From Rhodospirillaceae bacterium (GTDB lineage: Bacteria; Pseudomonadota; Alphaproteobacteria; UBA11136), in contig NZAO01000064.1 of NCBI GenBank assembly GCA_002686135.1, positions 9,563 through 15,636 of the forward strand: a DNA stretch of 6,074 nt, written 5' to 3'. The number at the start of each line of letters is the position of its first letter. Position 1 is the first letter of the stretch. A program made the position numbers and the translations under genes. Shown here in pieces: positions 1-6,074 of this stretch. The notes under the pieces were generated by a model. It did not search any database and was not told the origin of the DNA. It saw only the letters and a list, made by a program, of their open reading frames with translations.

Positions 1-1111
1 AAACGTCCTCCTCGGTGTATAGCTCCACACCGTAAAGCGCTTTGGCTTGCGCCGCGTCGGCCAGGGGATCGTGGACTGTCACCTCATGGCCCAGTTCGCA
101 CAAACGGCGGATCACGTCGATAACCTTGGAATTGCGCAGATCGGGCACATTCTCCTTGAAGGTGAGGCCGAGCATCAGAATGCGCGCGGTCTTGCCTTTA
201 TCTTTGTCTTCAGAGCGCAGGGCGGCATCGATGCGTTCGGCGATAAAGCCGCCCATGCCGTCATTAATGCGGCGTCCGGCGAGGATGATTTCAGGATGAT
301 GTCCAACCTCTTTCGCGCAATGGGCAAGATAGAAGGGATCCACCCCGATACAGTGCCCGCCCACGAGACCCGGCCTGAAAGGCAGGAAATTCCATTTGGT
401 GGTGGCCGCGTCCAGCACGTCCTGGACCGAAAGGCCGAGATTATGGAAAATCTGGGCGACTTCGTTGATGAAGGCGATGTTGATGTCGCGCTGAGCATTC
501 TCGATAACCTTGGCTGCCTCGGCAGTTTTGATGTCACGGGCGGTAAAGACGCCGCCCCGAGTGACGTTGCCGTAGATTTTCTCCAGCATCGCCGTAACCT
601 CCGGCGTCTGGCCGGCGACGATTTTAGCGATTGCGTCCACCCGGTGTTCCTTGTCTCCGGGATTGACCCGTTCCGGTGAATAGCCGAGGAAGAAATCCTT
701 GCCGCATTTCAGGCCCGCCGCCGCAGCCAGTTCGGCACCGCAGACCTCTTCGGTGACGCCCGGATAGACCGTGCTTTCGAAGACCACTATGGCGCCCTTG
801 GCCATGGCCTTTCCCACCACCCCGCAAGCAGTGCGCAGGGCCGAAAGATCGGGTTCGTTGGTCGCATCCACGGGGGTAGGCACGGTGACGATATAGATAT
901 CGTAGCCCGCCAAATCGTTGGGATCGTCGCTGAGCTTCATAGCGCAGGAATCGAGGTCGGAGGAAGAAACTTCGCCGGTACTGTCATACCCCTCCCTGAG
1001 TTCGGCAAAACGCCCGCCATCCACGTCATATCCGGTGACCTGGTAATGCCTCGCGAGAACCACGGCCAGCGGCAGCCCCACATAGCCCAATCCGATAACG
1101 CAGATTTTCAA
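1..1111 (-). CDS. UDP-N-acetylhexosamine 6-dehydrogenase, TviB/WbpO type (3' end outside window)
   Basis: Cytosolic NAD-dependent enzyme of the UDP-glucose/GDP-mannose dehydrogenase family. It oxidises C6 of a UDP-sugar to the uronic acid in two steps, supplying an acidic sugar for capsule or O-antigen. The 370 visible codons show the N-terminal NAD-binding fold straight after the start (KICVIGLGYVGLPLAV, residues 2-17), VTVPTP (75-80), ESTVYPG (112-118), GYSPERVNPGD (143-153), the central helix with KVIENAQRD (201-209), the catalytic-cysteine motif GGHCIGVDP (Cys254) and the start of the C-terminal UDP-binding domain (GLTFKEN, 315-321). The wording around NFLPFRPGLVGGHCIGVDP resembles TviB and WbpO, which act on UDP-GlcNAc/UDP-GalNAc, more than WecC or Ugd; this substrate call is inference. 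About 55 residues should be missing beyond position 1, given a family length near 425. The start is TTG: it has a good Shine-Dalgarno, and an in-frame GTG two codons upstream would overlap that site. The gene is divergent from the transferase gene. Confidence 0.95.
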   Translation of the reverse strand, partial: MKICVIGLGYVGLPLAVVLARHYQVTGYDVDGGRFAELREGYDSTGEVSSSDLDSCAMKLSDDPNDLAGYDIYIVTVPTPVDATNEPDLSALRTACGVVGKAMAKGAIVVFESTVYPGVTEEVCGAELAAAAGLKCGKDFFLGYSPERVNPGDKEHRVDAIAKIVAGQTPEVTAMLEKIYGNVTRGGVFTARDIKTAEAAKVIENAQRDINIAFINEVAQIFHNLGLSVQDVLDAATTKWNFLPFRPGLVGGHCIGVDPFYLAHCAKEVGHHPEIILAGRRINDGMGGFIAERIDAALRSEDKDKGKTARILMLGLTFKENVPDLRNSKVIDVIRRLCELGHEVTVHDPLADAAQAKALYGVELYTEEDV

Positions 1112-1113
1112 CG

Positions 1114-1121
1114 CCACCTCC
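1114..1121 (-). promoter_or_regulatory. Ribosome binding site fixing the TTG start of the dehydrogenase
   Basis: Read on the minus strand, GGAGGTGG lies just upstream of TTG 1111-1109, with the GGAGG core 5 bases from the start codon. This is a near-ideal Shine-Dalgarno. It favours TTG over the in-frame GTG at 1117-1115, which sits inside the site itself. The protein motif also begins at residue 2 when TTG is used, as expected for this family. Confidence 0.8.
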
Positions 1122-1147
1122 CGGTTCCCTATCCCACAGGCCCATCC

Positions 1148-1176
1148 CCTCTAGCTTTCCTGCCGTCTTTTGTCAA
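1148..1176 (-). promoter_or_regulatory. Candidate sigma70-type promoter for the dehydrogenase gene
   Basis: On the minus strand a perfect TTGACA -35 box (1176-1171) is followed by a 17-base spacer and TAGAGG (1153-1148) in the -10 position. The -10 box is poor, with 3 of 6 matches to TATAAT. The start of transcription would fall near 1141, giving a leader of about 30 bases that contains the Shine-Dalgarno at 1121-1114. The geometry is right and the location is the divergent intergenic region; promoter activity itself is inferred. Confidence 0.5.
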
Positions 1177-1228
1177 TTCGTGGGAGCATGCAGCGGATGT
1201 GGGGTCCATGGCGTTCGCCGCTTTCGCT

Positions 1229-1257
1229 TTTTCACTTTCATCCATCGGGAGTATAAC
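1229..1257 (+). promoter_or_regulatory. Candidate promoter for the transferase-dehydratase run
   Basis: TTTTCA (1229-1234, 4 of 6 matches to TTGACA), a 17-base spacer and TATAAC (1252-1257, 5 of 6 matches to TATAAT). Transcription would start at about 1264-1266, on or next to the ATG at 1266, so the message could be leaderless. It faces away from the candidate promoter at 1148-1176, with about 50 bases between the two -35 boxes, enough room for a shared regulator site. I recognise no specific operator there. Confidence 0.4.
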
Positions 1258-1265
1258 CCTAGTTT

Positions 1266-2327
1266 ATGAGCTGGACCGTCTTTCCATTTATCTCTCTGGC
1301 GATTTTCGCCGTTGTTTTCGCCGCCGCCTTCGCCGGCAGCGGGGCGCTGGTGGATGTTCTGCGGCGGCGCCAGGTTCTTGATCATCCAAATAAACGCAGC
1401 AGCCATGTGGCGCCGACCCCGCGTGGCGGCGGCATCGCAGTGGTGGGGGTGCTGCTTGCGGTATGGGCGGGCATCGCCTTTCTCGCGCCGGGAATATTTC
1501 CGCATCCGCTTTCGGTTCCCTTCCCCGCCATGGTCCTGGTGCTTTTCTGCGCCCTGGGTCTGGCCGTCATCTCCTGGCTCGACGACCTAAAGGGGTTGAC
1601 GCCCTTGATCCGGCTTATTCTACAGTTCGCCGCTGCAATTATATGTCTCGACGCCCTTCCGGCGGGGCCAAGCGGTTCGGTGCTGGTCTTTCAGGGGCTT
1701 CTTCCCGCTACCGCCGATCACGTGGTGGCGGTTCTGATCTGGATATGGTTCCTCAACCTCTTCAATTTCATGGATGGCATTGATGGTATTACCGGCGTCG
1801 AGGCCGCCTCGGTGGGGGGCGGAGTCTTTGTGGTGGCCTTGTTCGCCAGCGGTGCACAGGACTGGGCCCTATTCGGGCTGAGCGCGGCGGCGGCGGCCTG
1901 TGGCTTTCTCTGCTGGAACTGGGACCCGGCGAAGCTTTTCATCGGCGACGTGGGCAGCGTGCCGCTGGGGTTCCTCCTGGGCTGGCTGTTGCTGGGACTG
2001 GCCGCCATGGGATACTGGGCGCCAGCGCTGATTTTGCCGCTTTATTATCTCGCCGACGCCACATTGACCCTGGGGCTGCGGCTGCTTCGCGGCGAGAAAG
2101 TATGGCAGGCTCATGCTGAGCATTTTTATCAGCGCGCGGTGCAGGCGGGCGCCAGCCATGGCGATGTGTGCCGCCTTCTTGGGGTGGCAAATCTGGGTCT
2201 GGTGGTTCTCGCCGCGGCCGCCGTTTCGGGGTTTTCCCCGGATGCGCCAATGCTATGCGTCACCGCGGCGGCGCTCATCGTGGCGGGACTCATGGCACGG
2301 CTGAAAAGTCTGGGAGCGGCACCATGA
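1266..2327 (+). CDS. GT4/MraY-like undecaprenyl-phosphate sugar-1-phosphate transferase (WbpL-like)
   Basis: Multi-pass inner-membrane enzyme, 353 residues, expected to transfer a sugar 1-phosphate from a UDP-sugar to undecaprenyl phosphate, the first step of lipid-linked polysaccharide assembly. Motifs in order: DHPNKRSSH (39-47) and PTPRGGG (50-56) in the first cytoplasmic loop, the Asp pair LDD (Asp106-107) of the metal/substrate site, NFMDGIDG (167-174), FIGDVGS (225-231) and HAEHFYQRA (283-291). Hydrophobic segments fill most of the rest, including residues 4-22, 57-75, 86-104, 185-196, 203-216, 232-262 and 307-320. The DHPN-RSSH and YQRA wording points to the WbpL/WbcO-like branch rather than MraY or WecA. 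The donor (GlcNAc, QuiNAc, FucNAc or other) cannot be read from sequence. The start is ATG 1266; an in-frame TAG at 1260-1262 excludes upstream extension. The only Shine-Dalgarno-like site (GGGAG 1247-1251) is 14 bases away, which is too far. The WbpM-type gene follows, as in Pseudomonas wbpL-wbpM. Confidence 0.93.
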   Translation: MSWTVFPFISLAIFAVVFAAAFAGSGALVDVLRRRQVLDHPNKRSSHVAPTPRGGGIAVVGVLLAVWAGIAFLAPGIFPHPLSVPFPAMVLVLFCALGLAVISWLDDLKGLTPLIRLILQFAAAIICLDALPAGPSGSVLVFQGLLPATADHVVAVLIWIWFLNLFNFMDGIDGITGVEAASVGGGVFVVALFASGAQDWALFGLSAAAAACGFLCWNWDPAKLFIGDVGSVPLGFLLGWLLLGLAAMGYWAPALILPLYYLADATLTLGLRLLRGEKVWQAHAEHFYQRAVQAGASHGDVCRLLGVANLGLVVLAAAAVSGFSPDAPMLCVTAAALIVAGLMARLKSLGAAP

Positions 2328-2434
2328 TGAAAAGGGTGGTGACGAGGGCGCCGAAGAGAGCACAGGCCCGGAATGTGCGGAATCATCGCGCGGTGGCAAT
2401 GCGCCCGGTTGTGCTTTGCGTTGCACCGTTTTAG
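2324..2434 (+). other. Candidate 36-codon small ORF bridging the transferase and dehydratase genes
   Basis: ATG 2324 overlaps the transferase stop (ATGA, 2324-2327) and has its own Shine-Dalgarno-like GGGAG at 2312-2316, 7 bases upstream. A second ATG follows at 2327. The frame stays open for 36 codons to TAG 2432-2434, which shares bases with the AGGG ribosome site of the next gene. It is in the same frame as that gene, separated from it only by TAG and three codons. The peptide would be very basic, with nine Lys/Arg and no Asp or Glu, and matches no family I know. It could couple translation across the 116-base gap, or be chance in GC-rich DNA. No promoter or terminator is evident in the gap. 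Confidence 0.25.
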
Positions 2435-2443
2435 GGTCCGGGG

Positions 2444-4390
2444 ATGGCTTTTCAACTGTTCCATTTCAACCGCGCCCGCGCCGCCCTTCTCCATGACACC
2501 TTCATGGCGACCCTGTCCTTTCCCCTGTCTCTTTATTTGCGGGTGGGCGAGTCGATCCAGTACTACCCGCAATCGCTGTTGTGGAACGGCACCATTATCT
2601 TTGCCGTGGTGTGTGCTCTGGTCTTTTCCTTTAGCGGCATGTATCGAGGCATATGGCGTTATGCATCATTGAATGACCTGATGGCTATCACCAGGGGTGT
2701 GACCCTTTCTATCCTCATCTTCCTGCCGCTGATGTTCCTGATGACCCGGCTTGAGAGCCTGCCGCGAAGCGCCATTTTTATCAACTGGTTCGTGCTCATG
2801 GCCCTGCTTGGCGGGCCGCGATTTCTCTATCGCGTGTTCAAGGACCGGCGCTTCGAAAACGTGCTCGCCCGAGATGACTATTCATACATTCCGGTGCTTC
2901 TAGTGGGCGCGGGCGACGCGGCGGAACTGTTCCTGCGTGATCTCGCCCGCGACACGGAATCCCCTTATCGGGTTCTGGGTATGCTGTCGGATAAACCGTC
3001 GCGGCTGGGCCGCGAGATCCACGGCGTGGCGGTGGTGGGCCTGATGGACAACCTGGAAGAGGTGGTGGCGCGGCTCAAGAAAAGCGGCCCGGCACCGCAG
3101 CGGCTGATTGTCACCAAGGACGACCTCGATGGCGCGATGATGCGCAGACTGCTCGACCAAGCCGACGCCCTCGGCCTGGCCCTGGCCCGCCTGCCCCGGC
3201 TCAGCGACCTCAAGGGCGGGGTGAGCGAACATCTGGAAATCAAGCCGGTGGCCATCGAGGACCTTCTGGGACGCCCGCAGACAGTTCTCGACCGCCCCGC
3301 CATGAAGGCCCTGATCAAGGACCAGCCGGTACTGGTCACCGGTGCCGGCGGGACCATCGGCAGCGAACTGGCGCGCCAGATCTGCGCTTTGGGGCCCTCC
3401 CGGATCGCCTTGCTCGACAACAGCGAATTCCAGCTCTACAGCATTGATCTTGAGATTGCCACGAACCATCCCGACCTGCCCCGCAGCGCCGTCATATGCG
3501 ACGTGCGCGACCGCAAACGGCTGGACGAGATTATGGCCGTGGAGACCTCAGCCCTGGTCTTTCACGCCGCCGCGCTCAAGCACGTGCCGATGGTGGAGGC
3601 CAATCCCTGTGAGGGCATTCTCACCAATGTCATTGGCTCGCGCAACGTGGCTAACGCCTGCGTCAAAGCCAAGGCGGAAATGATGGTTCAGGTCTCCACC
3701 GACAAGGCCGTGAATCCCACCAGCATCATGGGGGCCAGTAAACGGCTGGCGGAAAGTTATTGCCAGTCCCTGGACCTGAGCACCGGTGTCAAGCGCATGC
3801 CGACGCAGTTCGTGACGGTGCGTTTCGGTAACGTGCTGGGCTCCACTGGTTCGGTGGTGCCCCTGTTCCAGCAGCAGCTGGCCGCGGGCGGACCCCTGAC
3901 CGTGACCCATCCCGACATGAAGCGCTATTTCATGACCACGCGGGAGGCGGTGGAGCTGGTTCTTCAGGCCTCCGCCCTTGCCGGGCGCGAGACCAGCCTT
4001 CTCGAGGAAGGCGGTATCTTCGTCCTTGATATGGGCGAACCGGTGCGCATTCTCGACCTCGCCCGGCAGATTATCCGTCTTGCCGGGATGACACCCGATA
4101 CGGACGTGCAGATCGAATTCACCGGCGTGCGACCGGGGGAAAAACTGTTCGAGGAGCTGTTCCACGATTCCGAACCCCCGGTGCCTACCAAATACGAGAG
4201 CATCCTTCTCGCCACGCCGCGCACGGTGGACCACGAGGTATTACTGCGCGCCCTGAACAAGCTGGAGGAACTAGCCCGCGCGGGCAAGACGGAGAAGGCG
4301 CTGGCGACGCTGGCCCATCTGGTTCCCGATTACCATCCCGCCGTGGAAACGGAAACCTCCCTGCCGCCGGCCCAGGCTTCACGGTCATGA
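2444..4390 (+). CDS. Membrane-bound nucleotide-sugar 4,6-dehydratase, WbpM/CapD/PglF type
   Basis: 648 residues, the length of the long membrane-bound branch of extended short-chain dehydrogenases. Family members convert UDP-GlcNAc to UDP-4-keto-6-deoxy sugar, precursor of QuiNAc, FucNAc and bacillosamine; the exact substrate is inferred. The N-terminus has about four hydrophobic segments (roughly 20-34, 48-64, 84-100, 110-124). A first Rossmann-like domain follows ([11 protein letters not shown], 151-161), then the catalytic domain with NAD motif GAGGTIG (300-306), [12 protein letters not shown] (374-385), [10 protein letters not shown] (418-427) and MGASK (429-433), and the distal motif [13 protein letters not shown] (561-573). 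The usual YxxxK tyrosine is Met429 with Lys433, as in WbpM, so the enzyme should be active. The start ATG 2444 has AGGG at 2433-2436, 7 bases upstream, and an in-frame TAG at 2432-2434 blocks extension. It lies 116 bases after the transferase gene and 40 bases before purH, probably in one transcript. The 4-keto reductase that would finish the sugar is not in the window. Confidence 0.94.
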   Translation: MAFQLFHFNRARAALLHDTFMATLSFPLSLYLRVGESIQYYPQSLLWNGTIIFAVVCALVFSFSGMYRGIWRYASLNDLMAITRGVTLSILIFLPLMFLMTRLESLPRSAIFINWFVLMALLGGPRFLYRVFKDRRFENVLARDDYSYIPVLLVGAGDAAELFLRDLARDTESPYRVLGMLSDKPSRLGREIHGVAVVGLMDNLEEVVARLKKSGPAPQRLIVTKDDLDGAMMRRLLDQADALGLALARLPRLSDLKGGVSEHLEIKPVAIEDLLGRPQTVLDRPAMKALIKDQPVLVTGAGGTIGSELARQICALGPSRIALLDNSEFQLYSIDLEIATNHPDLPRSAVICDVRDRKRLDEIMAVETSALVFHAAALKHVPMVEANPCEGILTNVIGSRNVANACVKAKAEMMVQVSTDKAVNPTSIMGASKRLAESYCQSLDLSTGVKRMPTQFVTVRFGNVLGSTGSVVPLFQQQLAAGGPLTVTHPDMKRYFMTTREAVELVLQASALAGRETSLLEEGGIFVLDMGEPVRILDLARQIIRLAGMTPDTDVQIEFTGVRPGEKLFEELFHDSEPPVPTKYESILLATPRTVDHEVLLRALNKLEELARAGKTEKALATLAHLVPDYHPAVETETSLPPAQASRS

Positions 4391-4434
4391 CCTACCCCTT
4401 TCATCCCCCTGTTACAAGGCAAGAAAGCACATGA
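4387..4434 (+). other. Candidate 15-codon bridge ORF between the dehydratase gene and purH
   Basis: ATG 4387 overlaps the dehydratase stop (ATGA, 4387-4390). The frame runs 15 codons to TGA 4432-4434, which itself overlaps the purH start (ATGA, 4431-4434). The 40-base gap is thus covered by an open frame joined by four-base overlaps at both ends, a layout that would let ribosomes pass from one gene to the next. There is no convincing Shine-Dalgarno before 4387, and the peptide resembles nothing I know. Translation is unproven, and chance is a real alternative at this length. Confidence 0.2.
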
Positions 4435-6017
4435 CCGAGACATCCAGGGTTCCCGTCAGCCGCGCCTTGATCTCCGTCTCCGACAAGACGGGGCTCGAGG
4501 CATTGGGGAAATTTCTCACCGAAGGCGGGGTTGATATCCTTTCCACCGGCGGCACGGCCAAGGCCCTGCGCGAGGTCGGCGTTCCCGTACGCGACGTATC
4601 GGAACAAACCGGCTTCCCGGAAATTATGGGGGGCCGGGTCAAGACCCTCCACCCCCTTATTCACGGCGGCATCCTGGCCCGGCGTGATGCGCAAGACCAT
4701 CTCGCGGCCATGGAAGAACACGGCATCGCCGCCATCGATCTGGTGGTGATCAATCTTTATCCCTTCGAGGCCACGGTAGCCTCGGGAGCCGACGCCGCCA
4801 CAGCGGTGGAAAACATCGATATCGGCGGGCCCGGCATGATCCGGGCGGCGGCCAAGAATCACGATTTCGTGGCAGTGGTGACGAACCCCGGCGATTACGA
4901 GATGGTCATGAGCGAGATACGCGACAACGATGGCGCCACCTCTCTTGAATTGCGGCGGCGGCTGGCGCACCAGGCCTATGCTCGCACCGCCGCCTATGAC
5001 GCCGCTATCGCCGCCTGGTTCGCCAACCAGCGCGACGAGACCTTTCCCGCGTGTCACACCCTGAGCGGGGTCCTGCGGCAAACCCTGCGCTATGGCGAGA
5101 ACCCGCATCAGGAGGCGGCGTTCTATACCACCGCCTCGACCCGGCCCGGCGTCGCCACGGCGACACAGATTCAGGGCAAGGAGCTGTCCTATAATAATCT
5201 CAACGATACCGATGCCGCTTTCGAGCTGGTGGCCGAGTTCGAACAGCCCGCCATTGCCATCATCAAACACGCCAATCCTTGTGGCGTGGCCGTGGCCGAC
5301 ACGCCGCTGGCGGCCTATGGCAAGGCCCTGAAATGCGATCCGGTCTCGGCCTTTGGTGGCATCGTGGCGCTGAACCGGCCCTTGGACGAAGAGACGGCGG
5401 CGGCCATCGTCGAGCTTTTCGTAGAGGTGGTGATTGCGCCCGAAATCGATAACGGCGCGCGCGTCGTCCTCACCGAGAAAAAGAACGTGCGGGTTCTGGA
5501 AACCGGTGCCATGCCCGATCCGGGCGAGGCCGGCGTGGTCATGCGGGCGCTGTCGGGGGGGTATCTATTGCAGTCGCGCGATAACGGCCACGTTACCGAA
5601 GACATGCTCAAGACCGTCACCAAGCGCGCACCGAGCGAGGCCGAGCTTGCCGATTTGCTGTTCGCCTTCGCCGTCTGCAAGCATGTGAAATCCAACGCCA
5701 TCGTCTATGTCAAGGACGGCGCCACGGTGGGCGTCGGCGCGGGCCAGATGAGTCGTGTCGATTCGGCCCGCATCGCCGCCATCAAATCGGACGACGCGGC
5801 CAAGGCGGCGGGCGAGACCGGGAGCCGAACGGAAGGCTGCGTGGTCGCCTCGGACGCCTTTTTCCCCTTCGCCGACGGCCTGTTATCGGCGGCGCAAGCC
5901 GGGGCCACTGCTGTTATCCAACCCGGCGGGTCTATGCGCGACGACGAGGTAATCGCGGCCGCCGATGAAAAGGGGCTGGCCATGGTCTTGACCGGCGTGC
6001 GCCACTTCCGGCATTGA
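4431..6017 (+). CDS. purH: Bifunctional AICAR formyltransferase/IMP cyclohydrolase PurH
   Basis: Cytosolic enzyme for the last two steps of de novo purine synthesis: AICAR is formylated with 10-formyltetrahydrofolate to FAICAR, which is then closed to IMP. It has 528 residues, matching the usual length of about 530, so it is complete. The N-terminal cyclohydrolase domain (about 1-200) shows SVSDKTG (15-21), STGGTAKAL (38-46), GRVKTLHP (68-75), NLYPF (108-112) and [15 protein letters not shown] (129-143). The C-terminal transformylase domain shows RYGENPHQ (220-227), [11 protein letters not shown] (249-259), the Lys279-His280 pair in KHANPCG (catalytic in this family), SDAFFPF (474-480), QPGGS (497-501) and the typical ending TGVRHFRH. 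All key motifs are intact. The Shine-Dalgarno is weak: AAGG (4416-4419) is 11 bases from ATG 4431, with purine-rich AAGAAAG between. It is codirectional with the polysaccharide genes, only 40 bases downstream. Cotranscription is plausible, although purH has no functional link to them; I see no convincing promoter or terminator in the gap. Confidence 0.98.
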   Translation: MTETSRVPVSRALISVSDKTGLEALGKFLTEGGVDILSTGGTAKALREVGVPVRDVSEQTGFPEIMGGRVKTLHPLIHGGILARRDAQDHLAAMEEHGIAAIDLVVINLYPFEATVASGADAATAVENIDIGGPGMIRAAAKNHDFVAVVTNPGDYEMVMSEIRDNDGATSLELRRRLAHQAYARTAAYDAAIAAWFANQRDETFPACHTLSGVLRQTLRYGENPHQEAAFYTTASTRPGVATATQIQGKELSYNNLNDTDAAFELVAEFEQPAIAIIKHANPCGVAVADTPLAAYGKALKCDPVSAFGGIVALNRPLDEETAAAIVELFVEVVIAPEIDNGARVVLTEKKNVRVLETGAMPDPGEAGVVMRALSGGYLLQSRDNGHVTEDMLKTVTKRAPSEAELADLLFAFAVCKHVKSNAIVYVKDGATVGVGAGQMSRVDSARIAAIKSDDAAKAAGETGSRTEGCVVASDAFFPFADGLLSAAQAGATAVIQPGGSMRDDEVIAAADEKGLAMVLTGVRHFRH

Positions 6018-6074
6018 GAGCGGGCCTCCTTACTTTTATTCCCGCCCCGGATCACGCAACGGCAGCAGCAGCAC

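Noticed and set aside
47..679. 210-codon plus-strand open frame opposite the dehydrogenase gene
   Set aside because: It is the antisense shadow of a gene with full family motifs on the minus strand; its own translation resembles no protein.
1186..1211. Small palindromes GCATGC (1186-1191) and CCATGG (1207-1212) in the divergent intergenic region
   Set aside because: Six-base palindromes are common by chance and these are not part of a longer dyad, so they do not support an operator call.
2900..3469. 189-codon minus-strand open frame inside the dehydratase gene (and a similar 228-codon one at 3548-4234)
   Set aside because: These are GC-rich antisense shadows; the plus strand carries the complete catalytic motifs across both stretches.
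4401..5270. 289-codon minus-strand open frame overlapping purH
   Set aside because: It lies opposite the intact purH cyclohydrolase and early transformylase domains; the Gly/Arg/His-rich translation shows no family motif.
5555..5561. Run of seven G in purH, a possible slippage or sequencing-error site
   Set aside because: The purH frame reads correctly through it, with normal motifs on both sides, so there is no sign of a frameshift.
6012..6031. AAGGAGG on the minus strand (6031-6025) upstream of an ATG at 6014-6012
   Set aside because: The spacing is long at about 10 bases, and the reading frame runs antisense into the conserved purH C-terminus; the match is probably chance.
6020..6045. 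Possible terminator after purH (GCGGG at 6020-6024 and CCCGC at 6041-6045)
   Set aside because: The stem is only 5 base pairs with a 16-base loop and is not followed by a T-run, so it is too weak to call. The rest of 6018-6074 shows no feature.

Overview
The window looks like chromosomal DNA from a GC-rich proteobacterium. PurH and the WbpM-type protein read most like alphaproteobacterial versions (Rhodospirillales-like), but this is recognition by eye and not a phylogeny. Coding density is high. I see no RNA gene, CRISPR array, insertion sequence or attachment site.

Layout: (1) Positions 1-1111, minus strand, hold most of a nucleotide-sugar dehydrogenase of the TviB/WbpO type. It starts at TTG 1111 and its C-terminus lies beyond position 1. 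(2) Positions 1112-1265 are a 154-base divergent intergenic region. It carries a candidate sigma70-type promoter facing left (perfect TTGACA) and a weaker one facing right, whose -10 box lies only 8 bases before the next start codon. (3) A plus-strand run follows: a GT4/MraY-like membrane phospho-sugar transferase (1266-2327), a long WbpM/CapD/PglF-type membrane nucleotide-sugar 4,6-dehydratase (2444-4390) and purH (4431-6017). Positions 6018-6074 hold no recognisable feature.

The first three genes form a coherent surface-polysaccharide module. The dehydrogenase is expected to oxidise C6 of a UDP-N-acetylhexosamine to a uronic acid. The WbpM-type enzyme should make the 4-keto-6-deoxy precursor of sugars such as QuiNAc, FucNAc or bacillosamine. 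The GT4 protein should load the first sugar phosphate onto undecaprenyl phosphate. The adjacent transferase-dehydratase pair recalls wbpL-wbpM of Pseudomonas O-antigen loci. The 4-keto reductase, other glycosyltransferases and any flippase or polymerase are not in the window. purH is a housekeeping purine gene, so this is probably an edge of the polysaccharide locus.

I found no clearly new system. The least ordinary signal is in the two gaps of the plus-strand run. Each is bridged by a short open frame that starts in an ATGA overlap with the upstream stop. The first (36 codons) ends inside the Shine-Dalgarno of the next gene, in that gene's own frame. The second (15 codons) ends in an ATGA overlap with the purH start. 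These could be translational-coupling peptides or chance. The transferase gene may also be read from a leaderless mRNA.
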